Assembly: GCF_033568475.1 (NCBI RefSeq)
Contig: NC_133123.1
Location: 24,662,622-24,726,621, forward strand
DNA from: Henckelia pumila
Taxonomy: Eukaryota > Streptophyta > Magnoliopsida > Lamiales > Gesneriaceae
Length of the DNA: 64,000 nucleotides
Direction: 5' to 3'
A program made the position numbers and the translations under genes. Positions 37,389 to 48,925 of the stretch are shown one piece after another. The notes beneath the pieces are model-generated. The model ran no database searches and was not told the DNA's origin. It worked only from the letters and a program-made list of their open reading frames with translations. The stretch's first letter is position 1. Each line of letters starts with the position of its first letter.

Positions 37389-37839
37389 CTTCCCACATTA
37401 TATCTCTTTAATGTATTAAATTTGAAAGGTTGATACGTTAGTATGACCAATTCTCCTAACTTTTTGCCATTTAATATCTATTTAATTACCAAAATTTCAT
37501 TTTTTTGTCCATTGATAACTACTAATTTACGAAAATATCACGTATATATATAAAATCAATTAATGTATTAACAAAATTTCTCTACCTTTTTTTGTTGTTT
37601 TTTAATTTTGCTACAAAAATGAACTATATAAACACGTAACACATGCATCCAAATACTAGAAAAAATAATGATTTTCACAGAAAGTCGGGTTAAAGATATA
37701 TATCATAACATTAACATATAAGAGATCTCATTAAAGTTTTTTTGAATAATAACAAATAAGCTAAAAAATAATTTGGTGGGCATTACATCATCACCATTAA
37801 TGACATTATATATATGATATATATATATATATAGATTTT

Positions 37840-37992
37840 TGCATCTGCCCAACCAATGATGCCCAACTCGTTCCCGACCACTAAAACTCGGTACCGTATT
37901 TTAGTGATACGAAAAATAAATAAATAAAAAACTAAAACTCAGTATTGAGTTTGTGGTTGGAAACGAGGTGGACAGAAATTGTTGGACAACTT
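37840..37992. repeat. Diverged relative of the palindromic MITE at 17417
   Basis: The arms CCCAACTCGTTCCCGACCAC and, inverted, CCACCTCGTTTCCAACCAC enclose ACTAAAACTCGGTACCGTAT, which matches the core of the element in Copia A. Confidence 0.6.
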
Positions 37993-38234
37993 AAAACTTC
38001 TCTATATATATCTATAAATTATGTGAAACAATATACATAATGAAGAAGATAGGCAACTGAATGATGTTCGAGGTTTCATAATTTATAATTAAATCGAACA
38101 ATTTGATTTCGGCGCAGATATAGTTGGCAGCAATTAAAACGAAAAGAAATTCAAATTATAAATTTTTTTCTTCCTCCATATATTTTATAGTATATATCAT
38201 TTATATATTAAAAAAACGCTACAATTTAATACAG

Positions 38235-38660
38235 TTAATATGAATACACAAATCCGTATATACACTAATGCTATATTTTAGATATTATATAAGAATTTTT
38301 ATTAGTTCATAATTTTTTTTAAGCTTACTTGTTTATAATATGGTCAAATTACATCAGTACCCTGTAAAAATTCGAATATGTGAAAAAACGTTCTACGTAA
38401 AATCAATTACATTTAAAACTCAATACGAATGCACAATTTAACAAATTAAATACGAATGCACAAATTCCTTAGGATAAGGTACTACCGACTACGTACGCAT
38501 GGAATATATACTAATAATATTTTTAGATATTATATAATAATATTTTATTTGTTTATAGGTAATACGGTCAAATTACATCACTACCCAGTAAAACTTCAAA
38601 AAATGTGGAAAAACTTGATACATAAATTGTTTACATTTCAACCCAGTATTTAAAAAAAAT
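38235..38660. repeat. Imperfect tandem repeat, unit about 215-225 bp
   Basis: Two successive units share GAATACACAAAT/GAATGCACAAAT, TTTTAGATATTATATAA and GGTCAAATTACATCA followed by ACCC(T/A)GTAAAA. Confidence 0.65.
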
Positions 38661-40081
38661 TTCAGGCATAAAACCCTTTATAATAGGGATGTGCAGTTTT
38701 TTAACGTATTAGTTAATAATTTTAATTGATGTTCAAAAAACAAAAGATAAATCAGCCTAACCTGTCAATAGTTTTAGATAATTTTATGTCAATTATATAC
38801 TTTTCAAGAAGAGCCCGGTACAAATACAAATATCCCCGATTAATATTTATATAAAACAACTATATGTTTAAAACATATATTTTTTTTATCGTTTGAATAT
38901 CTTTTGTTTTTACAAATTTATGATCAAGTTTTTTTTTCCTAAAAAATCCAAAAAATAAAAAATAAAAAATTGTCCGCCAATACTGTCACGTTCCACGCGG
39001 CCAGTACTTGTCAATGGATATTTTCTCGTTCTTGCATGTAACCAAATAGATCCTTAACTTCTGTTTGTTGAGCACAAACAAATTTAGGTGGGGAGGAGAC
39101 ATTAAATATCACAGAATTCCAAATAAATTAAATAAATAAACAAATCTTTTATTATTTTCATTTTTTGGACTTTTAATTATAAAATCAAGGTCAACATCAT
39201 CTCGATGCACTTCCTGAAATCAATAATCGGTTGCATTTTCTCCGGGCACCTTCGTATTTTTAAAATCCTTGCACGAGCCTCTCAATAATTAATCTTTTTA
39301 TATCAACTAGTCTCCGTCGCTCACGCGTTGAGTGAACACGTACATATATATATATATATAATATAGTTTCTGTTATAAATTTTAAATTATATATATAATT
39401 AATTTAATTTGTATGAATGAAAAAATGTGAATATATAAATATTTAAAATCTTAAATATTAAATAATTTGTGTTATTTGATTCATTGATTGAAAAATTAGA
39501 GAAATGAGAGGGCTGAAAGGAAGAAGATTAAGGAGCATAAAAATGGTATGCTTCACCAACGCACAACTAAAGAGTTATTTTTATTTATTATTATATAGGG
39601 TAGATTGTAGACACATTGACACATGCACAAACTCTCATAGTCAACATTGACTCATTGAGTAATATTACATTTAAATGAAATGAAATCTATTTTTTTCTTT
39701 TTAAAAATATCAAATGGGAATTTCTGAATAGACTGATGACAGATCTATTATAAAAGAAAATACTTCCATTTTTGTTATTATAGTATCTTTAACATTTTTA
39801 TGTTTAACTGATCATGAAGAGTAGAAATGAATATTGATCTGATAAATTTGTGAAACGGCTACCTAGAGATAAATTTGTGAAAAGTTTAATTTATATTGCC
39901 GTGCGATTGAAATTCGACTAATTATAGGAGTAAAATCGAAATTTAGCCACTTTTACTGTTTCCATATGGTGTATCTATTCTACATTGTAACATATTCAAG
40001 ATGTAGGACAACCATTTATGGTGTCAATTATAAAATTTTCATATCAGGCAGGCTAGATCTGGAAAACCTATAATTTTTTAA

Positions 40082-40399
40082 GGAAAAATTATTTTTTTTT
40101 GGTACTGTATGTTTGTCAATTTACGATTTTGGTCCTCTATATTTTCAAATTTCAGTTTTAGTTCGTTATCTTTATTTTTTTTTTGGCAATTTTAGTCTTT
40201 TTTTCGATGTGACGCTGATGTGACACCGATGCAGTGCTGATGTGGAGCTGTCGTGTATAGTGTCACGTAAACATTTTCGAAGAAAAACGACTGAAATTGC
40301 CAAAAATAAGAACACGCAGGACTAAAACTGAAATATGAAAATAAAGATGACCGAAATCGCAAATTGACAAACATACATGATCAAAATTGCAGTTTTTCA
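40082..40399. mobile_element. Mutator-like MITE, family copy 1
   Basis: Terminal inverted arms: GAAAAATTATTTTTTTTGGT at the left and GAAAAACTGCAATTTTGATC as the inverted right end, with GTTTGTCAATTT and CAGTTTTAGT inside. The middle reads GATGTGACACCGATGCAGTG. Flanks resembling AATTTTTTAA occur on both sides. Confidence 0.8.
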
Positions 40400-41050
40400 A
40401 TTTTTTTAATATCATGAAACGCTATATATTGCCTTTTAAATTAACAAAAAAAATTCTATTTTTAAATAGTTATTGTGACTGGTTATTGAAAGATTAATTT
40501 ACCAATTATATTATGATTTATACATTTATTTATGCAAATATTGGTTAGCAACCAATACAAATTGTAGAAAAAACTAAAATGAGTAGAAAGTGTTTCTCTT
40601 TAGGTATGGCAGTGGTAGCCAACCCCTTATATATAAACCTCATGGTTAACACAATAATATACAAAACACATCAGTTGTTAGTAAAATTTCATGTTACAGA
40701 CTTATTTAAAAAAATGTTAATAAGAAAAATCGAACTCTTGACAAGTGATCAAATATTCACATGTTTCACTCACCAAATATCTCTTTATACAATTTCCTCA
40801 TTCATTGATGACATTTTTGACTATATATCAATATTTGGACAAAAATATCCATTTTACAATTTTTTTCCCTAGACTAGACATGCACATCTACATTATTTAT
40901 ATATAAACTCGAGACACCTAGATCAACTGATTTATTCGATATCAACGTCAAATTATATATCATGCTTATAAAAATACTCTTTAATTTTTATAGTTAAAGA
41001 GCAAATAGGTCGAAATCTAAATTAAACTCTTTTCACTGTTTGATAAAATC

Positions 41051-41335
41051 AAGGAAAAATTGTTTTTTAGTCAGGTATATTTGTCACTTTACGATTTTGG
41101 TTATCTAGATTTCAGTTTTAGTCCGTTATCTTTATTTTTTTTGGCAATTTTAGTATTTTTTCTGACGTGGCGCTGATGTGACACCAATGCAGTGCTGACG
41201 TAGAGCTGACGTATATAGTTTCACGTAAGCATTTTCGAATAAAAAGGACTGAAATTGCCAAAAATCGAAACATGCAAGACTAAAACTGAAATATGAAAAC
41301 ATAAAGGAGCGAAATCGCAAAGTGACAAACAAAAT
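41051..41335. mobile_element. Mutator-like MITE, family copy 2
   Basis: It has the same internal order as the other copies: TTTGTCACTTTACGATTTTGG, GGCAATTTTAG, GATGTGACACCAATGCAGTG, AAATTGCCAAAAATCG, ATCGCAAAGTGACAAAC. The right terminus seems truncated. Confidence 0.78.
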
Positions 41336-41693
41336 CAATTATCATCACCAATATAAAAATTGAATGAAACGTTTGTCAAATTCTTTTGATTTCATATATT
41401 TATTTATTTTTTTCTCAATTTGTTATTTACTCAATTTTTATTTATTATATTATACATGTATCGCGCGAGGACATCGGGCGTGATCGCTCGTATATAATAT
41501 GTATCAAAATCATATACGTAACCATACATATTATGTATTACGTATGAAGTGTTTGTCCTCTTACTAGATATTGGTACTATTAAAGTCCACTAGAGAGCTC
41601 ACTACTACGCCCATTTGTCTGCTAATCTTTCCCATCTACAGTACTCACACATATGCCATAGCTATCGAGCGAGCTTTTCCCACCACCAAATCA

Positions 41694-42326
41694 ATGGCGG
41701 AAACCAGCTCCAAGCCCCTCGAAAATGGCGGAAACTCTCCCCACTCCCACCACGAAGCCTTCTTCTTCCCCAGGCTCTCGTACAGAGAGAACTCCATCTC
41801 TCCCACCCCCAACGGCGACGGATCTTTCCGGGTCCTGTACTACGGCGGCGCCGGCTCGGTTCCGTTCACGTGGGAGTCTCGCCCGGGAACTCCCAAGCAG
41901 ACTTCCGACGACCGCCCGCGCGCGCCGCCGCTCACTCCACCTCCGTCGTACCAGCTCGGCAACCCACGGAAGAAGCACCACCGCCATCATCCCAGAAGCT
42001 CCAAGATCTGCAAGTCCATATTCTCAAGAAACGGAGGATCTTCGAATAAATCCGACGTCGTCGTGCCCACTTTCTCCCCCTCTTCGTCTCAGTCGTCTTC
42101 CTCGCACTCGCTGCCGTCCCCGCCGCCGAAGGGCCGCTACCCATCGGCCGCCGGAATCGGGCTGGGTCGTTACGAGCCCGAGCCCGAGTCGATATCCCCT
42201 TCTTCGACGCTGTGCTTCGGGCCGAGATGTAGCGGGGATTCGAGGATGTTTTGGGATTACTATGATCCGATCAAGAATGTGAAGAAGATGGTGCTGTCCA
42301 TTGTTGGGCATGCAAAGAATAATTAA
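41694..42326 (+). CDS. DUF688-like plant protein, intronless
   Basis: A 210-residue protein from one exon. Residues ~54-66 read VPFTWESRPGTPK, the signature of plant DUF688-type proteins of unknown function. It has Pro/Ser-rich low-complexity stretches, a basic part (GNPRKKHHRHHPRSSK, possible nuclear targeting) and a C-terminal hydrophobic-basic tail (NVKKMVLSIVGHAKNN). ATG 41694 is the natural start because the sequence after it turns GC-rich and protein-like; the in-frame ATG at 41571 would add 41 residues from AT-rich leader DNA. GC is far higher here than in the flanks, which also produces long shadow frames on both strands. No broken features. Confidence 0.88.
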   Translation: MAETSSKPLENGGNSPHSHHEAFFFPRLSYRENSISPTPNGDGSFRVLYYGGAGSVPFTWESRPGTPKQTSDDRPRAPPLTPPPSYQLGNPRKKHHRHHPRSSKICKSIFSRNGGSSNKSDVVVPTFSPSSSQSSSSHSLPSPPPKGRYPSAAGIGLGRYEPEPESISPSSTLCFGPRCSGDSRMFWDYYDPIKNVKKMVLSIVGHAKNN

Positions 42327-45300
42327 GAAATTTTTTTGAATTATATTTAATCGAATTTTAGCGTCATAAATTATATTATTATATTGAATTACTTATTCAA
42401 TAATGATATAATATTATGCTGATCTAATAATCCGATTCATATATAATTCAAAAAATATAGAATCAATTAAGTTGTTTGGATGTACATTTTGTACCGCAGT
42501 AGCTTACAAAATTTAATTGGAAACTTTAAATTTATTATTAAGGTTAATTACTGGGGAATTCAAGTGTTTTTGAGTATTTTCCTCCTTTTCTTATATTTTG
42601 TTTTTAATTGTGAGCGATCCAAGAAACGAGTCAAATCAAAGGTCTATTTGCATTTTGGCCTTATTAATTTCGTGCATTTTATTTCAATTTGAAATATATA
42701 TATATGGATTCTTTGTTTTATTGTTTGTTTTTATTTCTGATGGTAATGAAAAAAGCCACCGACACTCTTTTGAATTTTCTTTTATTTTTTTCTTTTTTTT
42801 TGTTTGTTTTCTTAGGTAATATATATATTTATAAATATTCGGACCACCTTTTTCTTTAGGGCAATAGGATAGGGGGTGGCTGAGGTTGTGCCATGAATTA
42901 ATTTTTTTTATTATCTTGTTAAATAAACTTTACATTATTATTGTGGCTTTGATTGTAGGGTATTTATATTAATCAAGTGAAATGTTTAAATCCAAAACAC
43001 GCGCATTAATTATGTGTGATTGTTTGAGATATTAATTGGCTCTATTCCGAAAGCATTATTATGCTTTTAAATAGAAGTAAAAATTATACATTGCAGCAAG
43101 CAACTAACTGTTAAATTCAATAGATTTCTTTGTTAAAAAAGACATCTAATGTTTTTCAAGACTAGACATATGCCCGTCAAAATTTAGTATGTATAACCTC
43201 AAAAAACATGTCTAATGTCTTAACATCCAATGAACGAACACAAGACACGACTTAAAAATTATACAATATATACCTCATACTCAATCGTCGTGACGATTTT
43301 AATTGTGGAAGAAAACGTCAAAATAAAAATATGCTTATATAGCACACTGTTGTTTAATTTCGAGTACTTGTAGTCCGCCATTGTTTCCATTTCCTCCCTA
43401 GCTAGCAACTAGATCACTCAAATTCTAGCGCATCACATGCTTCAAGAGAAGCAACAAGCTCTTAAGTGAGCATCGATGTGTCACATGATTTAATAGAATA
43501 ACTCGACATATATAGAGCAAGCTGGTACAATAGCTATAAAAAGAAATAAAATAAAGCACCAAAGAAAAAATTCGTAACAATATGGAGTAGATCATAATTG
43601 TACGCCCCGAGTCCGGAATATAGCATCAGCATGTTCTTGGTAAATAAATTTTCTAGAAGGGATAAATATTGAATAGAAATTTAGAAAACCAGCCTTTAAT
43701 TTGCTCCATATACAAAAGCTATCTTATTAATTATAACATATATAATCAATGGTATCTTCGTAAATACTCGAGTCTTGAAAGGTGAATCAGATATATTATT
43801 TCTTATCTAGATACCCGTATATCTAGAAACATTATTAATTTTTTTTTGATAAAGATGAAAATTTGAATTCAGAAAGAAAGCAAATTAATATTATCGGTCT
43901 TTCAATTTAATTGGATAGCACTCTTATATGCTTCACCTATAAATATATATCCAGGTCTGATTCATTCTTGACACAACATTGAGAATATACACAATCTCAT
44001 ACACAATATATGCATAATTTGATGCATATTTTCTTAGAGTTTTCTTTTTCAGTAAGCCATATATTGACTTATGTATCAAAATGAACACGCCGGAAAACTT
44101 TTCCCGCGCCCATTGACAAGCTATTTATTGTGTGTAGAAGACCGACTGGGTTACTAAATCACGGTGGAAGAGAAAATTAACTTCTCACATTTACCGAACT
44201 TTTTTCCATGATAACAATCAAAGTTGTAACAAAATGACAACAACATAATATCATCGAAAGTCGAAACAACAACAGCATCGGCGATGAGATATATGCAATA
44301 GTAGGAAATCACCAGCCCCGTTTTTTATCCTCAATTCCTATCTATCTTATTTGTGAAGTGGGGTACATATATAGGGGTAACGAACATTAGACAATTCACG
44401 AATTTTAAAATAACTCAAAATAGTATTAGAACATGAATAAAATGGCTTAGACATTTACAAGAACTCAAACAATTATATAAAAACGCACTGAAATTTTATG
44501 TTCCCCTTGGTTTAATTATTCTTCGTGATTTAACTGATGTCAGACTCCTAAATTTAAATCTCCTAAAGGTCGGAACAACAAGTTCACCCATCATATCTTG
44601 GTATGAGAATTTCAATTTGTATAATAACTATTTTCCACTATATCGAATCAGAAAAATAATGGTTATCATCTCATCACATCAAGGTTAAAGATCATAATAA
44701 GGTTCGAAACTCATACATTTTAATTTGTTTCATAATTTTTAGTGCTTTAAATACTTCATAGTCCAAAATTTTATTATGTAAAACATTCAAGCTGTTCATC
44801 ACATTTTAAAATAGAAAATACATTTTTAACGCAATAAACCCACTTATTTTGAGCTAAAAATATCCTTAAAGTGTTGGAATATACTTTTCTCTTGGTGGAA
44901 TTGTATAAATATGACTATTTTGATACTAAGCTTATAGCACATGCAAAGACCTCTAGTACTTTAGTGCCGTGGAATACATGTCTTAACATGTAAATTAAAC
45001 ATATTTATTGATTAATATATGGATTCATATAATCAAACTAAAATTAAATCGTTTGATGTAATTCGAGAGTACGTACTAACTCTCTTATAATTCCTATGTA
45101 TTCATAAGTAATAGAATTAACCTTTCCATTTGTTTCTATAATGAGTTCAAACTTCAAAGAACACTTTAATTTATTTCACTAATTAACATTTCTTAAGAAA
45201 AACATTCTTACCCAAGCATGGTATTAATTTCTTCAACTCATGCTAAATTAAAATAACTCTTTTTAATTTTCTTTTCAGGAATAACAACTTAATTGATGTT

Positions 45301-45948
45301 CAAACGAGAAATTAATATAATAAATCAGTCAAACTGCAACTACGCATATACCTCCAAAGACTTCTTAACTTAATGATATAGTCTTAATTATTAAAACTAA
45401 GTTATATCAGTCAATATTATTGGTTAGTCGGATCTCCTTGCCAACACTTTCTTGGCCAAGATTGTCTCATATAGTTTGCTCAACATTTACCTGATTAGCG
45501 TAGTTTTTATCATTCTTATAAATAAAAAAACATGTTAGTTTGTTAACGTCATAAAATACTTGAGGCAGCACATGGTCGAAATCGAAAAATCTAATTATCG
45601 TTTCCAAATATTAATAAAAAAATTTAAATGATTCGTAAAGACCCTTAAATTATGCGTCTTTAATCTGATAACTGAGATTTAACAAAGACTTAAAATAGGC
45701 TGCAGATCTGCAGGCTTCATCTCACTCAGGCGAACTGCTTGCCTTAATATACGGGTCAAACAAGAATGCGTACTTTTACATAATATTTTCCCACAAAAAT
45801 ATTATTTTAAGAAATTTATACAAGATTAATTGAGTGTATATATGTATTCATGTATGTTGCTAGTCTGATTTTTGCACTTGGTTTGATCCATCAAATATTC
45901 AAAGATTGGTTTTGCTCATTTTTTTAATTGTTTTTGTTTTAGGTTCTA

Positions 45949-46093
45949 GAGTTTATGCCAGTGTCCATGCGCTATATCCAACAGTTCTTTTTATTTGCAT
46001 TTCAGATGTTCACATGAACATGTGAAATACAACAAAAAAAATAAGGACCGTTGGATCCCCACATGGGCAGTGCCCATGTGGTAGCATAGACTC
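45949..46093. repeat. Foldback (hairpin) MITE
   Basis: The left arm GAGTTTATGCCAGTGTCCATG and a right arm ending CATAGACTC can pair along most of the element, including TCCAACAGTTCTTTTTATTTG with its inverted partner. The right arm carries an extra ACATGGGCAGTGCCCATGT palindrome. Confidence 0.72.
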
Positions 46094-46376
46094 TCCCGTG
46101 TTTACGCGTAACATTGAATATGATAAATTAGTTGATCAAAATAATTATTTAACTATTAATTGAAGCTGGTTTTTGATAATGGTTAAAAGATTAGAGTAAT
46201 GATATATATCATTATTAATATACATTTTGTACAATAAATTTTGAGATGAAAATCGAGTGATGATATATACTTCAATTTATTAGTTAGATCACGATAATTT
46301 CTTTTGTCAATTTATTGATCACTCTTCCAAGATTGAGAAATTTTAAGTGATAAAATTTGTATATATGTTTTTTTTG

Positions 46377-46675
46377 GGAAAATAATTTTTTTGGTTCAGT
46401 AACTTTATCCTTTTTGGGTTTTGGTCCATTAATTTTTTCGATGTGGATTTTGGTACATTAACTTTTTATTTTTCGTGTTTTTTGGTCCAAATGCATACGT
46501 GTCAGCTTTTGATTGATCCATGTCATCATTTTGGACCAATCAAAAATTGACACGTATGTCGTTGGACCAAAAAACACTGAAATTGTAAAGTTAGAATACC
46601 AAAACCCATATCAGAAAAGATAATGAACCAAAACCAAAACATGAATAACTTAATGGACCAAAAAACTTATTTTCC
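46377..46675. repeat. Inverted-repeat MITE with GGAAAATAA ends
   Basis: The left end GGAAAATAATTTTTTTGGTT mirrors the right end AAAAAACTTATTTTCC. Around the centre, TTGGTCCAAATGCATACGTG is mirrored by CACGTATGTCGTTGGACCAA. It is distinct from the GAAAAACTGC family. Confidence 0.7.
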
Positions 46676-46786
46676 TTTTTTTTTTTTGAAAATTTATATA
46701 TATGTTAGATAAAAGATTGATTTTTACATATTTTATGAGATGCTTAAAAAGGACTAAATTATATATAAATAAATAAATATATATAT

Positions 46787-47114
46787 ATATGAGATGCTAA
46801 AAAAATTTGTTTCACCCGGATATATAGTTATATGACTAAAATTGAATTTTTTTTGGATAATATATTAGGCAAACATGTATATATATGATTCATGGTGAAT
46901 GAGTGGAATTTTGAAATGAGAAAACTGCATGAATTTTGGTAATATATATTATATGAGATGCTAAAAAAATTTGTTTCACCCGGATATATAGTTATATGAC
47001 TAAAATTGAATTTTTTTTGGATAATATATTAGGCAAACATGTATATATATGATTCATGGTGAATGAGTGGAATTTTGAAATGAGAAAACTGCATGAATTT
47101 TGGTAATGTATATT
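46787..47114. repeat. Near-perfect tandem duplication of a 164-bp unit
   Basis: Unit 1 is 46787-46950 and unit 2 is 46951-47114. Both contain GAGATGCTAAAAAAATTTG, TTTCACCCGGATATATAG and GAAATGAGAAAACTGCATG at a constant offset of 164. By eye the only differences are at the trailing edge. Confidence 0.92.
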
Positions 47115-47350
47115 TGCATTTTTGCGATTTTGATATTTTATGTTGTCAAATTTCAGTTTTAGTTTGCCATATATATATTTTTTTTGTTTTGGACGACATT
47201 TTAGTGTTTTTCCAAAATGGCACTAGTGAGACGCTCATGTGTCACTCACGTCTGTAGTGTCACATCAACATCCCAATAAAAAAGAAGTAAAATGCAAAAA
47301 ATTAAAGATACAAAATTAAGATTGAAATTTGATAACATGTATAGAAGGAG
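47100..47350. mobile_element. Mutator-like MITE, diverged family copy 3
   Basis: Internal blocks TTTTGCGATTTTGATAT, TCAAATTTCAGTTTTAGTTTG and GTGTCACATCAACAT follow the order seen in the better copies, but both ends are eroded. Confidence 0.55.
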
Positions 47351-48925
47351 ACATATATACAAGACAAAGAAATGCAAAATTTTCTCTTAAAATTTAAAGA
47401 TGCAGTGTTTAAAAATTGTTTAATTTTTAAATTGAAATGGCATTTATATATGAAGTATGAACCATATATAAATGCCATCACCATGTTATTTCTTCTTCTT
47501 CACCCACCCCCTCCACAACACTACTTTTTTCCACTGCATGTATATATCACTTGAAATTTGAGAGCTTCCGAGTGCATTAATATTTTATTAGATGATGTAT
47601 CTAAACAATCGATCGAATCCAAAGAAATAAAAATTCAAACAGTACTCTTGATTGCACATGCATTTCATATTTGTTGGCAGAAAAAAAAATGATTCTGAAA
47701 TTTTAGCTTAAAACTCAAAATTTAATTCCTACAAAAAATTCATATTAATTACCTGGGTTTAGTTAATATGAATCATGAAATAATTAAATAAATGCTTATA
47801 CTAATCATATATGGGATGTACTAATAGCATTGATATATACCATTTTGTTAGGTCAGTGAAATTATAACATAACAATATTTTCTTTGATTATTATAAAAGT
47901 ATTTATATACTAAGTTTAGACGCCAAATTTAAACGGGCCCTAGTCCCGGAACCATAACCAGGTCAACGGGCAAGTTGCGTATTTTCCTGGTTCCACAGGC
48001 CCGAACCATTACCGGCTCGCATGCAATTTCGAACTCAACCGGTCTAACTCCCAAGGAGCCAAAGGGCCGGCCTCATAAACCTTGCTTGGTTGGTCTATAG
48101 AACTATAATTAAAGTTCGAGCTCGGCTTAAAAAAAATCAAAAAGATAATTGGATATCAAGGGATCGATCGATCCCTACATGCTAGGAGTTTTTCTTTGAT
48201 GGTTTCTTAATTTGTTGATATATTTAGTCGAAGATATCGATATCGTTTTCTTTTCAGAAGCTTGGCTAGTTGTAGATTTTGATCTGTTTCAAAGATTGGA
48301 TCATGCAGATGCCATCTATATATAATTGTCATTAGTCTCACATGGTCATGTCTTCCAGCAAACAAAATTATTGTCCATATTAGCCTACTAATTACCCATT
48401 TAACATTACTTTAATAACCTAAACATGATTTTTCAACAAGGCATGCATCACTAATTAATTAATTCTATACAACCTGTACCTATCTCTACTCACTAAAGCT
48501 TAAACAAAAAATTGGATCGGAATAATTACGTACGTTATTAATGACCTTGATGATACGAACTAGGATCGGGATTACCTTAATGACGTTTTGTCATTATATA
48601 TATTTTTATATTTTGTATATATATATATATATGACTAATTGATTGTTTCAAGTTGATGGAAAAAAATTCTTCTTGAAGTGAAAAATTTGATTGTGCTAAA
48701 ACACTTAATTTCTTCTTGTGATAATATCAAAAAAATAATTAAAGATTTAGATTCATTTGGGATTTTGGGATTCCCATCAAAATTTGTGATCTTCGATCAC
48801 ATATAATATATATAGATGCCTAATAATCAAAATTAAAGCAACATATATGAAGATATATATTATAAATTCCTACACAAAAAACATAATTATAGCATGCCAT
48901 AATATATATTATTGGCTTTCTGATC

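Larger units (their letters stand above)
31169..37393 (+). mobile_element. Ty1/Copia retrotransposon B with nested insertions
   Basis: The element spans 31174-37388 between exact 5-bp duplications CTTCC (31169-31173, 37389-37393). The LTRs are 162 bp each (TGTTATAG...TTTAACA) and differ at about five positions, so this insertion is younger than Copia A. The sequence after the 5' LTR, CGTTATCAGCACAAG, is the primer-binding region typical of one plant Copia lineage. Order: gag, protease, integrase, (reverse transcriptase deleted), RNase H. It is interrupted by a solo LTR (32390-33202) and a hAT MITE (35368-36148). Confidence 0.95.
37394..41693. other. AT-rich intergenic DNA with MITE copies
   Basis: No gene was recognised between Copia B and the DUF688-like gene. 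It contains a diverged palindromic MITE (37840-37992), an imperfect tandem repeat (38235-38660) and two Mutator-like MITE copies (40082-40399, 41051-41335), each listed separately. Confidence 0.55.
42327..48925. other. AT-rich intergenic DNA (6.6 kb)
   Basis: No gene was recognised. It holds the foldback element at 45949-46093, an inverted-repeat MITE at 46377-46675, the tandem duplication at 46787-47114, a MITE copy at 47100-47350 and a small GC-rich repeat patch at about 47935-48110 (GGGCCCTAGTCCCGGAACC, GGGCCGGCC). 42.4-45.9 kb shows nothing recognisable. Confidence 0.5.

Noticed and set aside
41725-42282. Long overlapping frames in the +1 frame and on the minus strand of the DUF688-like gene
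   Set aside because: They are Arg/Ser/Pro-rich shadows caused by high GC. Only the 41694 frame has a family motif.
45690-45760. CTGCAGATCTGCAG palindrome near TGAAGCCTGCAG on the minus strand, considered as a microRNA
   Set aside because: It does not match miR167 or another conserved plant miRNA, and the surrounding arms do not extend into a precursor-like hairpin.
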